A stretch of DNA of 40,355 nt from assembly GCA_027449745.1 (NCBI GenBank), contig DAIDKZ010000033.1, forward strand, positions 1-40,355, in the 5' to 3' direction. The DNA comes from Acetobacteraceae bacterium (GTDB lineage Bacteria; Pseudomonadota; Alphaproteobacteria; Acetobacterales; Acetobacteraceae). Of this stretch, positions 8,359 through 15,680 are shown one piece after another. Numbering within the stretch: the stretch's first letter is position 1; every line of letters begins with the position of its first letter. The translations under genes were made by a program, and so were the position numbers. Under the pieces are notes generated by a model, which was not told the origin of the DNA, did not search any database, and worked only from the letters and a program-made list of their open reading frames with translations.

Positions 8359-10317
8359 TTACTGGTCGCGGTGGTCGTCGCCGCGGCCGCGGTCGGAATG
8401 ATCGCGATCGAAGTTGAACATGCCCATCAGATCACCGATCGCCGGGCCGTTGGTCGGCACGTAGGCGTTGTCGTCGTGGGTCACCGGGTTGGGCAGGTTG
8501 TCGCGGCTACGCTGCGTGATCGTCGGCAGGTTCCAGTTGGCTTCGATGAACTTCGCGATCGAAGCGTGGTCGTAGTAGTCATGCACCACGCGGCCGCCGC
8601 GCGACCAGGGCGAGATCATCAGCATCGGGATGCGGGTGCCGTCGCCGAAGAAGTCGACCGGCTGGATGTAGCCCGAGTCCCAGTATCCGCCGCCTTCGTC
8701 GACCGTGACGAGAACCGCGGTGCTCGCCCAGAGATCGGGATGCTGACGCAGCTCGGTGACGATCTTCTTCACGAACCCTTCGAAGATGTCGAACTTGGAG
8801 GAGGTCGGATGGCCGTCATTGTAGCCGTCCGGCTTGACGATCGAGACCGCCGGAAGCGAGGCGTGCTCGATGTTCTCGTAGAGATCGGCCGCATCCTTGA
8901 GATGGGTCTCACGGACCTCGGCGTTGGTCATGATCGCCGTCTCGTACTGGAACGGATTGCAGATGTTGCAGTAGGTGTCGTTCGGATCATGCGGATTGGC
9001 GACGTACTGATTCCAGCCCTCGCCGTAGTAGGCCCAGGAGATCTTATGCTCCATCAGCACGTCGGCGATGGTGCGGGTGGTCGACGGCGGGATCGTATAG
9101 GTATCGGTGGTGTCCACGCTGCCGTCGCCGAAATAGCCGGGATTGTAGTTGTTGAGCAGGTAGTAGTGGCCGGGCTCGCAGTTCGCGTTGACCTTCATCG
9201 CCTTGAGGTAGGAGACGACCGACCCGACGCCGGGTTGGCTGGTATCGGCGCAGACGCTGTAGCTGCCGCCCGAGTAGCCGTCCTGGGTGTACCAGTTGTT
9301 GGTGCCGGCCTGCGGGTCCGGGTTCTCGATCTGGTTCGCCGGCGGCACCGCCGCATTGCCGTGGCCGTCGCTGTACCAGAACGCATCGGCGGAGCCGAGC
9401 ATGATGTGGTTGGCGCCGGTGCCGCCGATCACGCCCTGGTGGTAGTTGTCGGACAGCGCGTATTCGTGGGCGAGCTGGTTGAAGTAGGGAACGTCACCCT
9501 GCTGGACGTTGTAGAAACCCATCGAGGTCGCGCCCTCGTGGGTGCTCTCGATGTTGAAGCCCGCCGGCTGCTTCTTGCCGTTGGTGCCGGCGCCGACGGT
9601 GACCTCGACCCAGGGGAACAGGTCGCTGAGGCAGCCGGACGGGTTCGCCGCCGAAGCATGCGCGGCGCTGCAGTCCATCTGCTGCCACATCTGGTAGAAG
9701 CGGTGCACCGGGCTGGAGGCATAGGCGTCGTACGGCACCGACGGCGTGAGCTGGAACGGGCCGTTCGCCAGCGCGTTCACGTTCGCGATGCGGGTGTCGA
9801 TCGTGCCCGTCGGCAGGCCGGAGGCGCCGGTGGTGAGCAGCTTGATGTCGCGCGGCAACAGGCCGTGGTCGAGCGCGGCGGCGTAGGCCAGCGTGGCGAA
9901 GGGCGGCCAGCTGCCGTCTGTCGCGGTCGTCGGCGTGCCGCCCGTGTTTACCGGCGGCAGCGTCGCGTAGGGGCCGGTGATGGTCGGGCTGATCGAGTAG
10001 GTGGTGGTGTCGCTCGCCTGCATCTGCGCCGCCATGGCGAAGTTCGGGCCCGGCGTGCCGTCGGCGTTGATGATGCCCTTCGAGAGCAGGTTCGACACCG
10101 TCTGGCCGTCTCGCGGCTTGTAGGTGGCGAAGACATGATCGAAGGTGCGGTTCTCGCCGATGATCACGATCAGGTGCTTGATCGGCGTGCGCGTATAGGT
10201 GTCGTCGTCGCCCGAGCGATGGTCGCGGGCGAAGGCGACGGGAGCGGCCGTGTTGACCAGCATCGCCGCCAGCGAGGCGCAGGCGAGCAACCGCCTGCGG
10301 GTGTCCTTGAATTTCAT
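8359..10317 (-). CDS. Secreted phosphoesterase (phospholipase C / acid phosphatase family)
   Basis: A 652-residue exported protein of the phosphoesterase family that includes PlcN/PlcH-type phospholipases C and AcpA-type acid phosphatases. The signal peptide carries a Tat-like motif (TRRRLLA) and a probable cleavage after AFA. Family motifs are HLIVIIGENRTFDHVFATY (compare the ENRSFDHYFG nucleophile region of PLCs), the LSDNYHQ motif, VLVTVDEGGGYWDSGY, and MLMISPWSRGGRV with HDYYDHASIAKFIEANW. It is expected to act outside the cytoplasm on phosphate esters; which substrate is not decidable here. The C-terminus is a short Asp/Arg/His-rich tail. The gene stands next to the T2SS locus and has its own terminator, so it is a single-gene unit and a plausible secretion substrate. 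Confidence 0.85.
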   Translation of the reverse strand: MKFKDTRRRLLACASLAAMLVNTAAPVAFARDHRSGDDDTYTRTPIKHLIVIIGENRTFDHVFATYKPRDGQTVSNLLSKGIINADGTPGPNFAMAAQMQASDTTTYSISPTITGPYATLPPVNTGGTPTTATDGSWPPFATLAYAAALDHGLLPRDIKLLTTGASGLPTGTIDTRIANVNALANGPFQLTPSVPYDAYASSPVHRFYQMWQQMDCSAAHASAANPSGCLSDLFPWVEVTVGAGTNGKKQPAGFNIESTHEGATSMGFYNVQQGDVPYFNQLAHEYALSDNYHQGVIGGTGANHIMLGSADAFWYSDGHGNAAVPPANQIENPDPQAGTNNWYTQDGYSGGSYSVCADTSQPGVGSVVSYLKAMKVNANCEPGHYYLLNNYNPGYFGDGSVDTTDTYTIPPSTTRTIADVLMEHKISWAYYGEGWNQYVANPHDPNDTYCNICNPFQYETAIMTNAEVRETHLKDAADLYENIEHASLPAVSIVKPDGYNDGHPTSSKFDIFEGFVKKIVTELRQHPDLWASTAVLVTVDEGGGYWDSGYIQPVDFFGDGTRIPMLMISPWSRGGRVVHDYYDHASIAKFIEANWNLPTITQRSRDNLPNPVTHDDNAYVPTNGPAIGDLMGMFNFDRDHSDRGRGDDHRDQ

Positions 10318-10364
10318 TGTCCGAGAGTCTCCCTGGTTTCGGGGAGCCCCTCTTAGCGCGCGGC

Positions 10365-10384
10365 CGTGACATTATGATTTCACG
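10365..10384 (-). promoter_or_regulatory. Inverted repeat and possible -10 upstream of the phosphoesterase gene
   Basis: About 50 bases upstream of the ATG at 10317 there is an inverted repeat CGTGA–N10–TCACG. Inside it, on the minus strand, lies CATAAT (10376–10371), a five-of-six match to a -10 box. No good -35 is found at 16–18 bases. This fits an activator- or repressor-controlled promoter. The plus-strand reading (gTGaCAT, four bases, aTtTCAc) is loosely PHO-box-like, which would suit a phosphatase, but the match is imperfect. Confidence 0.3.
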
Positions 10385-10467
10385 ACCATTTCGGATCGGT
10401 GATTTGTGGCTGGGATATGTCCTATTCGTAATGAACGCGTGGCCCGACGATCACCACGCCCAGATCA

Positions 10468-11400
10468 TCATCGCGCCCAGCGCAACACCAGCGGGTCCAG
10501 CGCCCTGGCGAGGTCGAGCAGGCCGGCGCGGGTCGCCGGGTGGAGTGGCGCCGTCGGGGCGCGGGCGCCGGCGCAGCCGATGATGCCGCCGGCTTCCATC
10601 AGCACCTTGCAGGCGAGCAGGCCGCACTGGCGGTTCTCGTAGTTGATCAGCGGCAAGATCCGCGCGTAGTGGGCGGCGGCGGCCTGGCGCTTGCCGGCGC
10701 GATAGTCATCGACGATCGGGCGCAGCAGATCGGGATAGGCGCCGCTCGGCATCGTCCCCCGCGCCCCGGCGTCGAGATCCGCGAGCAGGGTGATCGCCTC
10801 CTCGCCATCCCAGGGACCAAGGATGCGCTCCCCGCCGAGCTGGATCATCTCGCGCAGCTTGGCCGCGGCGCCAGGCACTTCGATCTTGAAATAGCCGAGA
10901 TTGGGGATCTCGCGCGCCAGGCGCACGAGGAATGGGGCCGAGAGCGGCGTGCCGGCGACCGGTGCGTCCTGGATCAGAACCGGGATGTCGATGGCGGTCG
11001 CGACCTCGCGGAAGAATGCCTCGATCGCCGCTTCGCCCGCGCGCAGGGTGGCGCCGTGATAGGGCGGCATCACCATCACCATCGCCGCGCCGGCCGCTTG
11101 CGCCGCCCGGCTGCGTTCGGCGCAGATGCGGGTGCTGAAGTGGCTGGTGGTGACGATGACCGGCACGCGGCCGGCGACATGCTCCAGGATCATCGCTGTC
11201 AGCGTCTCGCGTTCGGCATCGGTGAGCGCGAACTGCTCGGAATAGTTGGCGAGGATGCAGATCCCGTTCGACCCGGCGCCGATGAGGAAGTCGATGGCGC
11301 GGCGCTGGCCGTCGAGGTCGAGCGCGCCCGACTCGGTGAAGATCGTCGGCGCCACTGGAAAGACCCCTCCGGCGGCGAAGGCGGCGTGCGGCGCGGTCAT
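10468..11400 (-). CDS. DapA-superfamily enzyme, probable L-2-keto-3-deoxyarabonate dehydratase
   Basis: A 310-residue class I aldolase/dehydratase-fold protein. The Schiff-base lysine is K172 in GYFKIEVPG. The usual LYNxP tyrosine motif of dihydrodipicolinate synthase is replaced by VLIQDAPVAG, so it is not a genuine DapA. The segments MVMVMPPYHGATLR, QDAP.AGT.LSAPFL, GPWDGEEAITLLADL, LPLINYENRQ and the C-terminal DPLVLRWA resemble, from memory, the Azospirillum L-2-keto-3-deoxyarabonate dehydratase. That enzyme makes 2-oxoglutarate semialdehyde in non-phosphorylative pentose breakdown. The ATG at 11400 has a GGAGA upstream. No other pentose-pathway genes are adjacent; the amidase gene lies just upstream on the same strand, 33 bases apart, and may be co-transcribed. 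Substrate is an inference. Confidence 0.62.
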   Translation of the reverse strand: MTAPHAAFAAGGVFPVAPTIFTESGALDLDGQRRAIDFLIGAGSNGICILANYSEQFALTDAERETLTAMILEHVAGRVPVIVTTSHFSTRICAERSRAAQAAGAAMVMVMPPYHGATLRAGEAAIEAFFREVATAIDIPVLIQDAPVAGTPLSAPFLVRLAREIPNLGYFKIEVPGAAAKLREMIQLGGERILGPWDGEEAITLLADLDAGARGTMPSGAYPDLLRPIVDDYRAGKRQAAAAHYARILPLINYENRQCGLLACKVLMEAGGIIGCAGARAPTAPLHPATRAGLLDLARALDPLVLRWAR

Positions 11401-11433
11401 GCGAGCGTCTCCCGTTTCAGGTCCCGTCCCAGC

Positions 11434-12861
11434 TCAGGCCCCGGCGAGCGGCGGCCAGCGTTCGTCCCACGGGCTCACCTGCTCCATCTCCGCGGCCACC
11501 GCGCACAATAGCCCATCCGAGCCCGGCGGGCCGACGAGTTGCACGCCGATCGGCATTCCCGCCCAAGGCCCGCCCGCGGGTGCCGAGCCGGCCGGTACGC
11601 TGATGCCGGGCAGGCCGGCGGCGTTGACGAAGCCGGTGAACACCGCATGCGCGCGGGGGCCGGCCGGCAGGCCGGCGATCGTCGGTGGGTAGATATCCTG
11701 GGCCGGCCACGGCATCGCCGCAGCGCTCGGGGTCAGCAGCAGGTCCGTGCCGGCGAAGAACTCGGCGAGCCGGCACTTGACTTGCGCCACCACCTCCATC
11801 GCCTCGACATAGGCAGCGGCGGTGAGCTTCCGCCCGGCCTCGGCGGCCTCGGTGATCGAGGCGGTCAGCCCGCTCTCGGCCACCGCCCGCTTGCCGAGCA
11901 GAGAGGCCAGTCCGGCCTGCACCAGCACCGGCCAGACCCGGTTGAGCCCTTCGACATCGTAGGGTGCCTCCCCCTGCTCGACGCGATGGCCGAGGCGCGC
12001 GAGCATGGCCGCTGTCTCGGCGACGCTCGCGGCGATCACCGGCTCGACCGGCAGCCCGCCGAAGTTCGGCGCATAGCGGATCGACAGGCGGCGCGGCGGC
12101 GGCAGGGCGAACGGGTTGCCGGCCCAGACCAGACTCGCCGGGTCGCGCGGGTCGGGATCGCTCATCAGCCCCATGACCGCGACCACGTCCCCGACCGTGC
12201 GGGCAAACGGCCCGATCACCTCGAAATCCGCCATGACCGCCGGAAACCCGTCACAGCGCGCCACCCGCCCGCGCGAGGGTTTGAGCCCGACGAGGCCAGT
12301 ATATCCGGCGGGGCGGCGGATCGAGCCGCCGCCGTCGGTGCCGATGGCAATCGGCCCGAGGCCGGCGGCGAGTGCCGCCACCGCGCCGCCCGAGGAGCCG
12401 CCGGGGGTGAGCGCCAGGTCCCATGGGTTGCGGGTCGGGCCGAACAGGGCGTTATCGGTATAGCCCTGCACCGTCAGCTCCGGGCAGTTGGTCTTGCCCA
12501 GGATGACCACGCCGGCGGCGCGCAGCCGCGCGATGGGAAGTTCGTCGCGCGCCGGCACGAAATCGGCGTAGAGCCGGCTGCCCCAGCTCGCCCGCATGCC
12601 GCGCACCGGGATGCTGTCCTTGACCGTGATCGGCACGCCGTCGAGCGGCGAGAGCGCGGTGCCGGCCCGCCAGCGTTGCTCGGATTCCCGCGCCGCGATG
12701 CGCGCGCCGGCCGCATCAACCGTCACCACGGCGTTGAGCGCCGGGTTGAGTGTGTCGATCCGCGCCAGCAGCGCCTCGACGACCTCGACGGGAGAGGTTT
12801 CGCGCCGTGCGAAGCGGGCGCGCAACTCCAGTGCGCTGGCCTGCCAGAACCGATCTGCCAT
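11434..12861 (-). CDS. Amidase (amidase-signature family)
   Basis: A 475-residue amidase-signature hydrolase. The start is ATG 12861 (MADRFWQASALELRARFARRETSPVEVVEALL), preceded by an AAAGGAAGAAG ribosome-binding site; the in-frame upstream extension is rejected. The Ser-cisSer-Lys triad is visible. The Lys is in DGVPITVKDSIPVRG, the cis-Ser in LTPGGSSGGAVAALAAG, and the nucleophilic Ser in GTDGGGSIRRPAGYTGLVGLKPS. The C-terminal part (GLPGISVPAG...GMPIGVQLVGP) is also typical. The reaction is amide-bond hydrolysis; the substrate cannot be read from sequence. It is not GatA: there are no gatB/gatC neighbours and the family variant is generic. Confidence 0.88.
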   Translation of the reverse strand: MADRFWQASALELRARFARRETSPVEVVEALLARIDTLNPALNAVVTVDAAGARIAARESEQRWRAGTALSPLDGVPITVKDSIPVRGMRASWGSRLYADFVPARDELPIARLRAAGVVILGKTNCPELTVQGYTDNALFGPTRNPWDLALTPGGSSGGAVAALAAGLGPIAIGTDGGGSIRRPAGYTGLVGLKPSRGRVARCDGFPAVMADFEVIGPFARTVGDVVAVMGLMSDPDPRDPASLVWAGNPFALPPPRRLSIRYAPNFGGLPVEPVIAASVAETAAMLARLGHRVEQGEAPYDVEGLNRVWPVLVQAGLASLLGKRAVAESGLTASITEAAEAGRKLTAAAYVEAMEVVAQVKCRLAEFFAGTDLLLTPSAAAMPWPAQDIYPPTIAGLPAGPRAHAVFTGFVNAAGLPGISVPAGSAPAGGPWAGMPIGVQLVGPPGSDGLLCAVAAEMEQVSPWDERWPPLAGA

Positions 12862-13113
12862 TGCGGTCTTCTTCCTTTCGCCTGCACTCGGACACGCCGC
12901 AAACGGCGCACACCGAGCGGGGGCGCACGAGCCGGGTCGAGCCGTTGAGACCGCGAGCCTAGCCGGTGCGTGAGCCGGCGTTAATCCCCCCATTGCGATT
13001 GATTTGCATCATCGGTGATGCCATCGCGGGCCCTGCCGGCTGGACCTCTGTCGAGCTTGCGGCATACTTGGGTTCGCGCCGCGTCCCACGCCTGCCGTGA
13101 AAGGAAACGCCCC

Positions 13114-13731
13114 ATGCGCTCACCCGTTACGCTCCTTCTCGCCACGCTCGCTCTGCCGCTCGCGCTTTCACCGGCGCATGCCGGGAGCCTCTACCCGCTC
13201 GGCGCCAACGCCGTCATCGCGGCCCCGCCCGGCGATGGCTGGACGCTCGGCCAATCCGGCGGCGTGCTCGCCTTCGATCGCATCTGGGACCTGCCCGACG
13301 GCCAGCCCGTGCGCATGCAGATCATTGCCGCCCTGGCCGAGGTGCAGCGCGGTGCCGCGGCGGCGATGGGAGAGGCGGATACCGCGGAGATGCTGCTCAA
13401 TCGCGAACTGGGAGAGGCGGAGAGCGGCGCGAGGACCGCCGGCGGCACCGGCAGCGGGCCAATGGCCGTCACCGCCGGCCAGACCGAAAGCGCCGGGCGC
13501 ACATGGCACTGGCTCCGCTACCGCAGCGATGTTCGCCTCCATGCCGAAAGCCCCGTCGTGCATGAGGCCAGCGTCGTCTATTTCTATCTCGCCCCCGGCG
13601 CGGGCGGCGGTCGGACGGTTTATACGTTCCATATGGTCAACGGCTGCTCGGCGCTGATCTGCGCGGCCGCGGACACCGACGAAACACCGCTGCGGGCGGT
13701 GATCGGCTCGCTGGCGCTGCGGCCGTCCTGA
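13114..13731 (+). CDS. Small secreted/periplasmic protein of unknown function
   Basis: A 205-residue protein starting at ATG 13114, with GAAAGGAAA upstream. It has a clear Sec signal peptide (MRSPVTLLLATLALPLALSPAHA, cleavage near residue 23). The mature part begins GSLYPLGANAVIAAPPGDGWTLGQSGGVLAFDRIWDLP and contains two cysteines near the C-terminus (NGCSALICAAADTDE) that could form a disulfide. A glycine-rich stretch precedes VYTFHMVNG. I do not recognise the family. It diverges from the amidase gene across about 250 bases and converges with the ThDP-enzyme gene, with a double-hairpin repeat between the two ends. Confidence 0.75.
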   Translation: MRSPVTLLLATLALPLALSPAHAGSLYPLGANAVIAAPPGDGWTLGQSGGVLAFDRIWDLPDGQPVRMQIIAALAEVQRGAAAAMGEADTAEMLLNRELGEAESGARTAGGTGSGPMAVTAGQTESAGRTWHWLRYRSDVRLHAESPVVHEASVVYFYLAPGAGGGRTVYTFHMVNGCSALICAAADTDETPLRAVIGSLALRPS

Positions 13732-13767
13732 TCGGCGCCGAACGCGCTACGGTCGCCGCGACAGCCG

Positions 13768-13900
13768 GCTAGAGCAACCTCCGATCTGACCGAGCCGTTC
13801 CGGCTCGGGCCGATCGGAGATAAGTTGCTCTAGAGTCATAGGTTTCTAGAGCACGACCGTCCGACCAGATGATTCCATCAGGTCGGACCGTGCTCTAGCG
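13768..13900. repeat. Double-hairpin palindromic element, copy 1
   Basis: A 133-base element made of two long imperfect hairpins, each framed by CTAGAGCA on the left and TGCTCTAG on the right. Hairpin 1 pairs CTAGAGCAAC with GTTGCTCTAG, CTCCGATC with GATCGGAG, and CCGAGCC with GGCTCGG around a GTTCC loop. Hairpin 2 pairs CTAGAGCACG with CGTGCTCTAG and GTCCGACC with GGTCGGAC, with an inner GATG/CATC stem around ATTC. It is nearly identical to 29199–29330 (one substitution and one indel seen). It lies between two convergent gene ends. The flanking CTAGAGCA recalls RIME-type intergenic mosaic elements of alphaproteobacteria; that comparison is from memory. Confidence 0.92.
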
Positions 13901-13908
13901 TCGGCCCG

Positions 13909-15555
13909 CTACGGCAAGAGACGCTGCCAGCTGCTCTCGAACCCGCGCACGCGCGGCAGCAGGATGAGCGGCCACGGGCTGGGCATTTCGCCGACTGGCA
14001 CGTGGATCAGGGCTGGGTTGCGCCGGGCGATCGCCTCACCCAAGGCCGCCTCCAACGCGGCCGGAGTGGTGGCGCGCCACGCCGGCAGGCCGAAACTTTC
14101 GGCGAACCGGACGAAGTCGGGGTTGGCCAGGTCGCAGGCGATCAGCCGGTTGCCGTACTGCTCGGCCTGGATGCGGCGGACATTGCCGAACGCGCCGTCG
14201 TCGAGCACGATCGCCACGACCGGCAGTTGATGGCGGAGCGCGGTCGCGAGCTCAGCGCCCTGGTAGAGAAAGCCGCCGTCGCCGCACAGCGCCACCACGG
14301 CCCGCCCCGGGGCGGCGGCTGCGGCCCCGAGCGCGGCGCCGTAGGCCCAGCCGAGATTGTCCTGATAGCCGGCGGAGAGATAGCGCCGCGGTGCCGCGAC
14401 GGGGAAGCTGAGCCGGCCGACGAAGCCGAGCTGGGTCACGTCCTCCACCAGAATCCCGTCCTCGGGCAAGGCGGCGCGGATGGCGGCGAGCAGGCTTGCT
14501 TGCGGCTCGAGCGCGGACAGGGCTGGCGCCAACGCGGCTCGTGCGGCGGCGAGATCGGCGCGCGGGGCGCGGGGCGTTTCGCCGGACAGTGCTGCGTTCA
14601 GCGCCGCGAGCCCGGCGGTCGCATCGGCGAGGATGGCGATGTCGGGCGGGCGCGGACGATCCATCTGCTCAGCGTCCGCGTCGATGCGGATGATGCCGAG
14701 CTCCCGATCTTGGCCCCACCAGGCCAGTGGCGCGTGCAGCCGCGTTCCCACGCCGAGCACGACGTCGGTGGCCGCCCAGAGGGCATGGCCGATCGGGCGG
14801 TTCACCGCCAGCGGATGGGTGGTGTCCAGCACGCCGCGGCCGCGCCGGTAGGTCATTACCGGCGCGCCGATCCGTTCGGCGAGCGCCCGCAGCTCAGTCG
14901 CGGCGCCGAGTGCCCCGCCGCCGGCGACGATCAGCGGTCGGCGAGAAGCCGCCAGACGCCCGGCGGCAGCGGCGATGGCTTCGGGGTCCGGGAGAAGCGC
15001 GGCGGGCGTGGCGAGGGGGAGCGGTTCGACGAGCCCGGCGCGGGGCCAGACATCGATGGCGATTTCGAGCGCCGCCGGCCCCTGGCGAGGGCGCATGGCG
15101 CGCGCGATCGCCTCGGCGACGTGGGCCGGCGCCTCGCCGGGATGGGTGATGCGCGTGGCGTGGCGGGTCACATGGCGCAGCAGGCCGAGCTGATCGTGCA
15201 GCTCGTGCAGATGGCCGAGGCCGCGGTCGATCGCGCCTTGCGGGATCTGGCCGAGGATCGCCAGAACCGGCGCGCCGAGGCCGTAGGCCGTGAGCAGCGC
15301 GGCGGCGGCGTTCAGCACCCCGGGGCCAGGCACGACGCAGAAGGCGGCGGGCCGGCCGGTGGCCAGCGCCGCACCGAGCGCCATGTAGGCCGCGGTCTGC
15401 TCATGGCGTGCATGAATGGCGCGGATGCGGCCGCCGGACCGCGCGATGGCATCGAAGAACGGATCATTGTGCACGCCGGGGAGGGCGAAGACGGTGTCGA
15501 TGCCATGGCGGATGAGACTGTCGACGACGGCCTCGGCGGTTGTCATGCGCGGCAT
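13909..15555 (-). CDS. Thiamine-diphosphate-dependent enzyme (acetolactate synthase-like)
   Basis: A 548-residue ThDP enzyme of the acetohydroxyacid synthase/benzoylformate decarboxylase superfamily, starting at ATG 15555 (MPRMTTAEAV; the internal ATG at 15546 is possible). The N-terminal Pyr domain has the activating glutamate E52 in HARHEQTAAYMA. The middle domain contains LIVAGGGAL and GVGTRL. The C-terminal PP domain has the GDG...N motif at about 425–458 (CGDGGFLYQGAELATAL...DDGAFGN), binding Mg and ThDP. No small regulatory subunit (ilvN) is nearby, and the catalytic-subunit variant differs from IlvB, so a branched-chain role is unlikely. The substrate is unknown. It is monocistronic, facing a double-hairpin repeat at its 3' end. 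Confidence 0.85.
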   Translation of the reverse strand: MPRMTTAEAVVDSLIRHGIDTVFALPGVHNDPFFDAIARSGGRIRAIHARHEQTAAYMALGAALATGRPAAFCVVPGPGVLNAAAALLTAYGLGAPVLAILGQIPQGAIDRGLGHLHELHDQLGLLRHVTRHATRITHPGEAPAHVAEAIARAMRPRQGPAALEIAIDVWPRAGLVEPLPLATPAALLPDPEAIAAAAGRLAASRRPLIVAGGGALGAATELRALAERIGAPVMTYRRGRGVLDTTHPLAVNRPIGHALWAATDVVLGVGTRLHAPLAWWGQDRELGIIRIDADAEQMDRPRPPDIAILADATAGLAALNAALSGETPRAPRADLAAARAALAPALSALEPQASLLAAIRAALPEDGILVEDVTQLGFVGRLSFPVAAPRRYLSAGYQDNLGWAYGAALGAAAAAPGRAVVALCGDGGFLYQGAELATALRHQLPVVAIVLDDGAFGNVRRIQAEQYGNRLIACDLANPDFVRFAESFGLPAWRATTPAALEAALGEAIARRNPALIHVPVGEMPSPWPLILLPRVRGFESSWQRLLP

Positions 15556-15680
15556 GATCGTGGACTCACCCTGATTTTCACCGCATGCTGCCCATGCTTC
15601 CCCATCACGGCAAGCGCCCCGGGAATTGCGCGGGGGCGGCTCGCCGGCCATTCACGCGGCGCTAACCGCCGAAGCGCAGT

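Noticed and set aside
8305-10356. A 683-codon plus-strand open frame opposite the phosphoesterase gene
   Set aside because: Its translation is a Val/Arg/Gly low-complexity shadow without motifs, and it runs through the terminator hairpin of the real gene on the other strand.
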